Positions 13,808 through 20,537 of a stretch of 46,089 nt of DNA are shown in pieces (position 1 is the first letter of the stretch; each line of letters begins with the position of its first letter). The DNA is from a virus: positions 1 to 46,089 of IMG/VR virus record IMGVR_UViG_3300023184_002113. The stretch is one strand, 5' to 3'. A program made the position numbers and the translations under genes. The notes under the pieces are model-generated. The model ran no database searches and was not told the origin of the DNA. It worked only from the letters and a program-made list of their open reading frames with translations.

Positions 13808-14007
13808 TCTTACAGCTCAGTGATCATCTAGTAGATAAAATCGTCGAGCGATTTGGCCTTGAGAATGGCTACTTTGTCTGGGATGAGATTCCTGGTTGGT
13901 TGCGTGCCCACGGGTATGATGTTAAGATGATGACCGACGATGAACTGTTTTATCTAGAGTTCAAACGAGATGTAGAGTGTAGCAAGTTTCTATTGGAGTG
14001 GACATGA
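13804..14007 (+). CDS. Small phage protein, C-terminal motif family (67 aa)
   Basis: The 67-residue product begins MILQLSDHLVDKIVERFG, continues with YFVWDEIPGWLRAHGYDVKMM and ends LEFKRDVECSKFLLEWT, matching the shared pattern (L/F)-x-F-x(3)-(D/E)-x(3-4)-F-x-L-x-(W/Y). The start overlaps the previous stop (ATGA). Unknown function; likely co-translated with its neighbours. Confidence 0.55.
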   Translation: MILQLSDHLVDKIVERFGLENGYFVWDEIPGWLRAHGYDVKMMTDDELFYLEFKRDVECSKFLLEWT

Positions 14008-14228
14008 AGATAACCATGCAAGAGTTCGAGGAGTTCGAAAAGCGATATATGTTTGAAGTGTTAAAGAATCCTGACTATCGTCTAGGTCAGGCATTTATCA
14101 ACGACTATAGAGATATCAGCCATAGTATGATGGGAGAATACCATGGAGTGTTTGACAACAATCGCTTGTGGGGATCACGTGACCGTGAAGAAGTGTTAAA
14201 GATAATTGAAAGGTATATCGAACAGTGA
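14004..14228 (+). CDS. Small phage protein of unknown function (74 aa)
   Basis: The ATG at 14004 overlaps the preceding TGA (ATGA) and has GGAG 5 nt upstream; a GTG six nt earlier is in frame but badly spaced. The helical 74-residue protein (MKITMQEFEEFEKRYMFEVL...) ends REEVLKIIERYIEQ. It lacks the terminal F-x-L-K-W motif of its neighbours. No known domain. Confidence 0.5.
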   Translation: MKITMQEFEEFEKRYMFEVLKNPDYRLGQAFINDYRDISHSMMGEYHGVFDNNRLWGSRDREEVLKIIERYIEQ

Positions 14229-15028
14229 AGATAGCATTGGGTAGTGACCTACACTTAGAGTTTGGCGCGATAGAATTGCATAACACAGAGGCAGCTGATG
14301 TATTGATCTTGTCTGGTGATATCCTTATGGCACAACATCTAGGAGTTAAAGAAAAACATGACGAACGTTATAGAACTTTCTTTGCTCAGTGTTGTGAACG
14401 TTTCCCACGGGTCATCTATGTTGTGGGCAATCACGAATACTATAACGTTGACTTCCAAACAACTGTGGCAAAATTAAAACAAGAACTTACTCACGATAAC
14501 CTGCACATTTTAGAAAATGAAACAGTGGACATTCTTGGCTATACTTTCATTGGTGCTAGCTTATGGACCAATATGAATGAGGAAGATGGTCTTACCATGC
14601 ACCATATAGACAGCATGATGAATGACTATCGTTTAATTAAAAATAGTGCTAGGATGTTGAATGAGTGGAAGCCTGCACGTTTTACACCTGAAGATGCTGT
14701 AGCTGAACATAAGCGTAGTCTAGACTATATCAATCATGTTACTTACAATCGTCCACATTATAAGTTTGTGGTAGTCACGCATTTCTGTCCAAGTAAGAAA
14801 AGCATACACCCTAAGTATGCTCACGACACTATCATGAATGGTGGCTTTGCCAGTGACTTAGATGACTTTATCGCTTATCGTCCACAGATTAAGTTATGGA
14901 CCCACGGACATACGCATGAGCCGTTTGATTATACTATTGGTACAACAAGGATAGTATGTAACCCTCGCGGCTATATTGGTCACGAACATCGTGCTGATAA
15001 TTTTAAACTACAATATATTGAAGTATGA
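14225..15028 (+). CDS. Calcineurin-like metallophosphoesterase
   Basis: A 267-residue phosphoesterase with all metal-site blocks: D8-x-H10 (SDLHLE), G31-D32, G-N-H-E (68-71), H186 (VVTHFCPS) and G-H-T-H (228-231). Such two-metal enzymes hydrolyse phosphomonoesters or diesters of nucleotides, nucleic acids or proteins. GTG start, overlapping the previous stop by 4 nt. In this nucleotide-metabolism-rich phage a cyclic nucleotide, RNA-end or dNMP substrate is plausible, but the sequence does not decide. Confidence 0.88.
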   Translation: MKIALGSDLHLEFGAIELHNTEAADVLILSGDILMAQHLGVKEKHDERYRTFFAQCCERFPRVIYVVGNHEYYNVDFQTTVAKLKQELTHDNLHILENETVDILGYTFIGASLWTNMNEEDGLTMHHIDSMMNDYRLIKNSARMLNEWKPARFTPEDAVAEHKRSLDYINHVTYNRPHYKFVVVTHFCPSKKSIHPKYAHDTIMNGGFASDLDDFIAYRPQIKLWTHGHTHEPFDYTIGTTRIVCNPRGYIGHEHRADNFKLQYIEV

Positions 15029-15249
15029 GAACTATAAGTTATGATGAAAACGAGTGGCACGGTCTTTGGGATCAACTAGCCAAAGAATACTCAGCATTGA
15101 GTATAGGGCAAGCATTAGGTTTTACTCTGCGTAGGCAAGTTGAGATGATGGAGATGGATGATGCACCGGCTGGCTATGAGCGTATCACCATGCATCTTGA
15201 CTTTGTGCGAGATGCAGACTATACATTATTTTTATTAAAATATCGATGA
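15025..15249 (+). CDS. Small phage protein, C-terminal motif family (74 aa)
   Basis: The 74-residue product (DENEWHGLWDQLAKEYSALS...) ends LDFVRDADYTLFLLKYR, the clearest example with 15620-15847 of the motif (L/F)-x-F-x(3)-D-A-x(3)-F-x-L-K-(Y/W). Start and stop overlap its neighbours by 4 nt, fitting coupled translation. Unknown function. Confidence 0.55.
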   Translation: MRTISYDENEWHGLWDQLAKEYSALSIGQALGFTLRRQVEMMEMDDAPAGYERITMHLDFVRDADYTLFLLKYR

Positions 15250-15620
15250 GATTAATATTACTTGTGTGTTTATTGTTACAGGGTTGCGTGACCATGCTGG
15301 CCAGTAATATGGGTGCCAGTGCTACTGTGGTAGCCACTGCGGAAACTGTTGATCAAGTAAAGACTGCCGCAGATGTAGTCAGCTATGGAACTACACACAA
15401 GACCTTAACTGATCATGCCCTGGATGCTGTCACTGGACGTGATTGTAACCTAGTTAATGTATTTGATAAGTATCATAAAGTATGTCGTGAAAAGATACCA
15501 GATCTCAGCACACCAGAAAAGATCAAGGAATTTCAAAAAGCCAAAGGTATAGAACCTACAGGAACCCTAGGTCCTAAGACACGTATGGCTGTATGGCGCA
15601 TTAAAAACGAGTTAGACTGA
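15246..15620 (+). CDS. Lipoprotein with C-terminal peptidoglycan-binding-like segment
   Basis: 124 residues: an N-terminal lipoprotein signal with lipobox LQGC (Cys14); a middle part (VVSYGTTHKTLTDHALDAVTGRDCN) with conserved-looking Cys; and a C-terminal PG_binding_1-like helix bundle, IKEFQKAKGIEPTGTLGPKT, with the F-Q-x-x-x-G-I-x-x-T-G-x-x-G-x-x-T pattern. It would sit in the outer membrane inner leaflet and touch peptidoglycan. Possible roles are an outer-spanin-like lysis protein or superinfection exclusion; neither is proven. Confidence 0.7.
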   Translation: MRLILLVCLLLQGCVTMLASNMGASATVVATAETVDQVKTAADVVSYGTTHKTLTDHALDAVTGRDCNLVNVFDKYHKVCREKIPDLSTPEKIKEFQKAKGIEPTGTLGPKTRMAVWRIKNELD

Positions 15621-15847
15621 TGGAACAATATGTTAAATGGCCTCCGCCGGCTGAGTGGGAAGAAGTAGTTATAACCTGGGAAGTAATGCTAAAGGGTGGA
15701 CGACATTCTCCACCTGTGATTATCAAATGGTTAGAAACTGCACCGGGTGGTAGATATCATTTACATGGGTGGCGTGCGACAGAAGGATTTGCTTTCCGAT
15801 TTGAGGATCCAGTGGATGCTCTTTATTTTAAATTAAGGTGGTTTTAA
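15620..15847 (+). CDS. Small phage protein, C-terminal motif family (75 aa)
   Basis: 75 residues, Trp-rich (MEQYVKWPPPAEWEEVVITW), ending FRFEDPVDALYFKLRWF, which fits the terminal motif seen in three neighbours. The stop overlaps the nucleotidase ATG (TAATG). Function unknown; the repeated C-terminal tail may be a common docking peptide. Confidence 0.55.
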   Translation: MEQYVKWPPPAEWEEVVITWEVMLKGGRHSPPVIIKWLETAPGGRYHLHGWRATEGFAFRFEDPVDALYFKLRWF

Positions 15848-16353
15848 TGGCAACAATATTTTTAGACATGGATGGGGTAGTAGCAGACTTTGATGGCTAC
15901 GCTGAACCTATAGTAGGATTCCGCACACCGGGTGGCGTCCGTTATGATCAAGAAGGATGGGCTAAGATATCAGCTAATCCTAGATTGTATTCTGAACTTG
16001 GTGAAATGCCCGATGCTCATAGACTGGTAAAAGAAGTTCAGGAACTGGCAAAAGAAAACGACATGGATGTTAAATTCTTATCAGCTATTCCTAGACAGAA
16101 TGACGTGCCTTGGGCATTCTGGGATAAGATCAAATGGATCGAAGCACGTTGGCCTAAGATACCTGTATGGTTTGGTCCACACAGCAATGAGAAATGTCAG
16201 CATTATCGCCCAGGTGACATCCTAATAGATGATCGTCCTAGTAACATAGAAGAATGGCGAGCTGTAGGTGGCAAGGCGATCTTGCACGAAGGTGATGTGG
16301 TTGCTACGATGTTTGACCTGCGTAGTCTAGTGAAGGGTATGAGTATCGAGTAG
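15847..16353 (+). CDS. 5'(3')-deoxyribonucleotidase-like HAD phosphatase
   Basis: A 168-residue HAD-family phosphatase with the nucleophile motif D7-M-D9-G-V-V-A-D-F-D, a threonine/serine block around FLSAIP, and the acidic motif ILIDDRPSNIEEW. This combination matches the NT5C-type deoxyribonucleotidases that dephosphorylate dNMPs. ATG at 15847 with AAGGTGG upstream. Together with ribonucleotide reductase it could shape the deoxynucleotide pool, for example removing unwanted dUMP or dTMP. Last gene of the plus block; its end overlaps the converging gene by 27 nt. Confidence 0.82.
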   Translation: MATIFLDMDGVVADFDGYAEPIVGFRTPGGVRYDQEGWAKISANPRLYSELGEMPDAHRLVKEVQELAKENDMDVKFLSAIPRQNDVPWAFWDKIKWIEARWPKIPVWFGPHSNEKCQHYRPGDILIDDRPSNIEEWRAVGGKAILHEGDVVATMFDLRSLVKGMSIE

Positions 16354-16563
16354 GCTGTCGGGATTATCAACTCCAACAGCTTTAAACACCTTTAGTAGAT
16401 CTGAACTATATTCAAAACTTTCTTCGGCAGGAAAAATCACTGATTTCATTTTACCGTTAGCACCAATGATAAACACATAGTCATCTGGTGCAAGGCCATC
16501 ATCCGTTTCATCGTTTTCGTTTAAGCTGAGGTCTTTTGTGGACTCTTCTGTGATTTTTGCCAT
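16327..16563 (-). CDS. Small acidic phage protein (78 aa)
   Basis: An acidic 78-residue protein (SLNENDETDDGLAPDDYVFIIGANG) without recognisable domain. AAGGAAA precedes the ATG. Its 5' end overlaps the 3' end of the zincin-like gene by 56 nt in another frame and its 3' end overlaps the converging nucleotidase gene by 27 nt. Probably a late gene co-expressed with the upstream protein. Confidence 0.55.
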   Translation of the reverse strand: MAKITEESTKDLSLNENDETDDGLAPDDYVFIIGANGKMKSVIFPAEESFEYSSDLLKVFKAVGVDNPDSLLDTHTLH

Positions 16564-17215
16564 TGTCGTTTTCCTTAAAGTATTTGATATTTTCTTTGAC
16601 TTTTTTAAGTAATTGTTTTGTTACTTCATGATCCTTGCCAAATGCCTTGTAGTATTGCTTTAAGTCTGGGCTATTGATCTTGCTAGCACTAGTAATATTT
16701 AACTTATATTTCATTAAATAGTGTCTAGCCGCTATATTCTGTGCGTAAGCATCTATCTCATCTGGATCACCTAGATATTCTTGGTCGGCTCGGACCTTGG
16801 GATCTTTGTGATGGCTTCTAAACATATTCCTATGCATGCGATATCTACGACTACGATATTGTCGTTGGTGTTCATATTCGTGTATCAGTGTTTCTACTAG
16901 ATCGATAGTGATCTTTTCTGCTAGTTCTTCAGTGAACAGCATGGGAGTAGTTTTAGGATAGTTTAATATGAAATCAATGATGAATTGTTTCTTACGGATT
17001 TCATCTAGGCCCGGATCGTATTCGGCACCGATGGTAAATTCACCTGGGTCAAGACCACCTTTGGCACCACTGTATAATTTAACCCGTATCGGATGATATC
17101 GATTAAGATGTTTGCCAAGTGTTTTAACTAGGTTGCGAGGAGTTATCCTACGGCCAACAAGATGATTAGCCCATTCACTGATATGTTTGTATTCAAGTGT
17201 TGGGTTAAGATACAT
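16508..17215 (-). CDS. Putative zincin metalloprotease (HEYEH)
   Basis: A 235-residue protein with the zinc-metallopeptidase motif LIHEYEHQRQY (H112-E-x-x-H116) within a helix, and E153 in DPDEIDAYAQ as a possible third ligand, as in gluzincins. The C-terminus is very basic (HRRVHKRPQLKRKR). It stands directly after a large structural protein (2 nt spacing), so it may be a virion-assembly or virion-carried protease. It is unlike T4 prohead protease gp21, which is a serine enzyme. Confidence 0.65.
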   Translation of the reverse strand: MYLNPTLEYKHISEWANHLVGRRITPRNLVKTLGKHLNRYHPIRVKLYSGAKGGLDPGEFTIGAEYDPGLDEIRKKQFIIDFILNYPKTTPMLFTEELAEKITIDLVETLIHEYEHQRQYRSRRYRMHRNMFRSHHKDPKVRADQEYLGDPDEIDAYAQNIAARHYLMKYKLNITSASKINSPDLKQYYKAFGKDHEVTKQLLKKVKENIKYFKENDNGKNHRRVHKRPQLKRKR

Positions 17216-17216
17216 G

Positions 17217-18863
17217 CTAACCCCCCAACATCTTGGCGGCCGCGCCAGTTTCTAAACTACTGTCGGATCCTGTATAACTAGGCACACCTTCAAATGGATT
17301 TGTTTTAACTGGACCCATACCATTGGCTGATAATAGATTATTGTTCTTACCTTCTGCCAGGCTGGCTCTGATGCTTTCACCATACTTGGTGCTGGTATTG
17401 GCCATACCATGTAGGACATCTGCTATACCTGATCCACTAGTGTCGGCACCAAACTTGTGTAGGTTAGTGGCAAATGTCATCGAACTACCTAAGCCGTTGG
17501 GTGGTGGGCTAGTGAGATCAACTCCGGCTATATTAGTCCATAGATTAGTAGCATTAGACACTGATCCTTGTAAAGCAAGACAGGAACTATTGCTGATAGT
17601 ATTACCATTGAAAATATTAATATCAGGACCACCGCCTACGTGTTGTGCGAAATCACGTATATTAGGTAAGCCTAGCGGGCCATTACCTGAACCGGTCAAT
17701 GAATCAATATTAGGTTTTAGAGATGACATCAAACTACCAAGAGTTGGATGCGCTGCGTCTGTCAATGGAGTCGATGCTGTTTGTATGCTGCTAAAGAAAC
17801 TAGGTGCTTGGCTGGCATCTACTAGAGATCCAGCACCCATATCTTTAAACTTGCTGGCTATACCTTCAGCACCTCCTGTGAATCCTGTGGTATCGCCTGG
17901 ATTAGCAAGTTTAGTATAATCGCTGAGATCTTTAAGGCTTTGTATACCACCTGCATTTCCTACATCAGGGGCGATATCGGCACCAATACCTGTGGCCTTT
18001 GTTGATGATCCCATGGTAGTTGCCCCAGTGCTGGGTGTGGCTGTACTGGTACCACCTAAGAAAGTCGGAGTATTATATAAACTAGAATCATTGCCTGTAT
18101 AACTAGGTAATCCACCAAATGGATCAGTAATATTAAATTGATCGGCAGAAATATTAATCGCCCTTGGATCTTTAATACTTCCCATGACCTGACTGATCTG
18201 ATCTTTGTAAACAGGATTGTCTAGATCATTTAAGTCTACACCTGCTTCAGTTAATTTTTGATTTACACCAGTGGCATTGGCTAGTTTGTTATTCTGTAAT
18301 GATTGGACTAAGCCTGTTGGTGATCCAAAGTTTTTAATGTCGATTCCATTGAACATCGAACCTGTTGATGCTATGGCAGCACCAGCACCAGATAAACTGC
18401 CAAATTGGCTAGGGATACCGCGATCAACCATACTCGACATACTGGTGATACCACTGCCAAAATCGCTATAGTTGAGATTGGACATGAAGTCGGTACTGCG
18501 TCTTACACTAATACTGTCTTTGATATGACCTTGTGCTTGATTAAGGAACGACCCAAATGCCGCATGATTGGGAGTGCCACCAAATCCTAAACTTGACTGT
18601 AAACTAGTCATAGCATTATAAGCTATATTGGCATTGGCAGCTAGCCCAGGGTCTGTATCTTGAAATCTCGCGGTATCTAATTTTGTCATTGCCGCTTTGA
18701 CAGTATCTTCAAGATTTAATGCTACACCTTGATTGATGCCAATCATGGCTGTGGCTGTGGCTGGAGTGATCGCACTAGATGCTGTGCCCAAGGTGACATG
18801 TTGATTCTCTGCTACTACAGAACCTGCTTGTGATGTTACAAGTTGTATGTCATGTTCAGACAT
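17217..18863 (-). CDS. Large Gly/Ser/Asn-rich structural protein (548 aa)
   Basis: No catalytic motif. The 548-residue protein is rich in Gly, Ser, Asn and Ala. A segment PFGGLPSYTGNDSSL near the middle recurs at the C-terminus as PFEGVPSYTGSDSSL, an internal duplication. A central helical part (SLQNNKLANATGVNQKL) is followed by low-complexity loops. Composition and position suggest a baseplate or tail-associated structural protein. I cannot name the T4 counterpart. Confidence 0.6.
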   Translation of the reverse strand: MSEHDIQLVTSQAGSVVAENQHVTLGTASSAITPATATAMIGINQGVALNLEDTVKAAMTKLDTARFQDTDPGLAANANIAYNAMTSLQSSLGFGGTPNHAAFGSFLNQAQGHIKDSISVRRSTDFMSNLNYSDFGSGITSMSSMVDRGIPSQFGSLSGAGAAIASTGSMFNGIDIKNFGSPTGLVQSLQNNKLANATGVNQKLTEAGVDLNDLDNPVYKDQISQVMGSIKDPRAINISADQFNITDPFGGLPSYTGNDSSLYNTPTFLGGTSTATPSTGATTMGSSTKATGIGADIAPDVGNAGGIQSLKDLSDYTKLANPGDTTGFTGGAEGIASKFKDMGAGSLVDASQAPSFFSSIQTASTPLTDAAHPTLGSLMSSLKPNIDSLTGSGNGPLGLPNIRDFAQHVGGGPDINIFNGNTISNSSCLALQGSVSNATNLWTNIAGVDLTSPPPNGLGSSMTFATNLHKFGADTSGSGIADVLHGMANTSTKYGESIRASLAEGKNNNLLSANGMGPVKTNPFEGVPSYTGSDSSLETGAAAKMLGG

Positions 18864-18873
18864 TGTTACTACC

Positions 18874-19185
18874 CTATGTTATAATACCGCCCGGGCTAAC
18901 TGGTTCAATACCAGTAGTGGTTTTAATGTAATGATTTTCTACATCTTTTACTGTAGGACTATGCATCATCACATGGCGTTTATCTAATGTTATACTCTTA
19001 TTTACATCGCTAGTGAATAAACTCTGCATCAACCCTAGTCCTTTTTGACTGGGCATGACTGTTGTTGGTTTATTAATAACGAAACTGTCGTGTGTTTCTT
19101 CTACGATTTTAGCGACAAGTTCATCACCGTTGACTATTTTAAAACTTACTACTGTATCTTTAGCATATCCTGTTTTTTCAAGCAT
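18874..19185 (-). CDS. Small beta-rich protein, possibly LSm-like (103 aa)
   Basis: The 103-residue product begins MLEKTGYAKDTVVSFKIVNGDELVAKI, two strands that resemble an Sm1-type V-x-F-x-x-x-N-G-D-E-L pattern, then KPTTVMPSQKG and a Sm2-like DKRHVMMHSP. This looks like an LSm/Hfq-related fold by eye only. The start overlaps the glutaredoxin stop and has GGGGAAG upstream, so it belongs to the nrd transcript. RNA binding is speculation. Confidence 0.5.
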   Translation of the reverse strand: MLEKTGYAKDTVVSFKIVNGDELVAKIVEETHDSFVINKPTTVMPSQKGLGLMQSLFTSDVNKSITLDKRHVMMHSPTVKDVENHYIKTTTGIEPVSPGGIIT

Positions 19186-19435
19186 TGACTTCCCCTAGTT
19201 TATTGAATAATTCTTCATCACTTAATTTTACTAATCCTTGATAACCACCTTCTACAAATAGTTCATTACCTTTGTAGATCTGTGGAGCTGATCTGTGTCC
19301 TTGACCAATGAGCCACTCACGGGCATCGGGCACTTCATCGATCTTAACTTCTTTGAATGCGATATTTTTATTTTTTAATAGGTGTTTTGCCTTGTCGCAG
19401 AATGGGCAATTATTTTTACTGTATACTGTTAACAT
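19178..19435 (-). CDS. Glutaredoxin for ribonucleotide reductase
   Basis: An 85-residue glutaredoxin with active site C-P-F-C (NNCPFCDKAK), the cis-proline region SAPQIY and the GGYQGL glutathione-binding loop. The ATG at 19435 is preferred since it has GGAG 8 nt upstream and begins a standard glutaredoxin strand; a longer reading would overlap nrdB. It directly follows nrdB (TAA-G-ATG), the usual place of phage NrdC-type reductants that regenerate NrdA. Confidence 0.92.
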   Translation of the reverse strand: MLTVYSKNNCPFCDKAKHLLKNKNIAFKEVKIDEVPDAREWLIGQGHRSAPQIYKGNELFVEGGYQGLVKLSDEELFNKLGEVNA

Positions 19436-19436
19436 C

Positions 19437-20537
19437 TTATAACTCCGGTAGATCATTGTAGTCAACGTTTTCACCCATGACTCCAATTACATAATTAGTT
19501 GATTCATTTTCTTGTAAGGCTGTTTGTTTTTTACTTGTATCACTGTGTTTATTAAACCAAGGTATAGGTGTAGTCTTAGGTGCTGGTTCTTGATACTTGA
19601 TACCAATTTCTTTAAGTGCGCTGACTGCTGTGTAGTCTACAAACTCTTTTAAGATAGCAGCATTAAGTCCGATCACTGGACCCATTTTAAATAGATAATC
19701 TGCCCAGGATTTTTCTTCGCCGATGACATCGAGATACATTTGATAAACTTCAGCTTCACATTCTGCTTTGATATCTGTAAAGCGTGGATCTTCTTTAACC
19801 ACTTGATTGATCAAGAAAGCTGTCCACTCTTTGTGTAAGAGCTCGTCTTGTAAGATCAAGCTGATGATGTTGCCATTGCCAATAAAGATCTTATTCTCTA
19901 CCATGGCCAGGCTTGTAGCGAATGATACCATGAAACGGAACGCTTCTAGGCCATAGCTGGCATGCAAGGCTAACCATATAGCTTTGATATGATCACGTTC
20001 GTCAATCTTGTGTCCGAGTTCTTTCTTACAATTAATCACATGTAACTTATCATAATAGTTGCCGATGGTGCTGGCCATGCCTACGATTTCTTCAGTGTCA
20101 TGGATAGTGTTGAATACATCTTTAGGCACGTTATAGATATTACGTATGATATGGCTATAGCTCTTGCTGTGGATATTAGTTTCAAAGAAACTCCAGTTAC
20201 TGATAAGTGCTTCTAGTTCTGGAATACTGACCACTGGCCCAAACACTTGATTAGGTGCGCGACCTTGCAGACTATCTAATGCAGTCTGACGTAATAAATT
20301 ACTAGTAAAGATATGTTTAACTGCATCACTGGCATCTTTAAAATCTTGACTGTCTTTGGTCAAGCTGACTTCTTCTGGTTGCCAAAAAAAACCGCGTGCT
20401 GTAGTTTCAAAGTTAGCAATTTTATTATATTTGACTTCTTCAAAACGTTGGATAGTAACTGGACCTGCCGGGTCTAGAAACATCTTACGTTGTAGATAGT
20501 TGGTCTTTGTTGATAAATTATATTGTTCTTTACTCAT
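19437..20537 (-). CDS. nrdB: Class Ia ribonucleotide reductase beta subunit
   Basis: A 366-residue radical-generating subunit. Metal ligands are D88 (LDSLQGR), E119, H123, E198 (GLEAFRF) and E232/H235 (QDELLHKEW), with radical Tyr127 in IHSKSY. E119 and H123 are separated by three residues (E-T-N-I-H), whereas E. coli NrdB has two. The C-terminal tail (NVDYNDLPEL) would dock to NrdA. ATGA overlap with the nrdA stop. Supplies dNDPs for phage DNA synthesis. Confidence 0.96.
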   Translation of the reverse strand: MSKEQYNLSTKTNYLQRKMFLDPAGPVTIQRFEEVKYNKIANFETTARGFFWQPEEVSLTKDSQDFKDASDAVKHIFTSNLLRQTALDSLQGRAPNQVFGPVVSIPELEALISNWSFFETNIHSKSYSHIIRNIYNVPKDVFNTIHDTEEIVGMASTIGNYYDKLHVINCKKELGHKIDERDHIKAIWLALHASYGLEAFRFMVSFATSLAMVENKIFIGNGNIISLILQDELLHKEWTAFLINQVVKEDPRFTDIKAECEAEVYQMYLDVIGEEKSWADYLFKMGPVIGLNAAILKEFVDYTAVSALKEIGIKYQEPAPKTTPIPWFNKHSDTSKKQTALQENESTNYVIGVMGENVDYNDLPEL

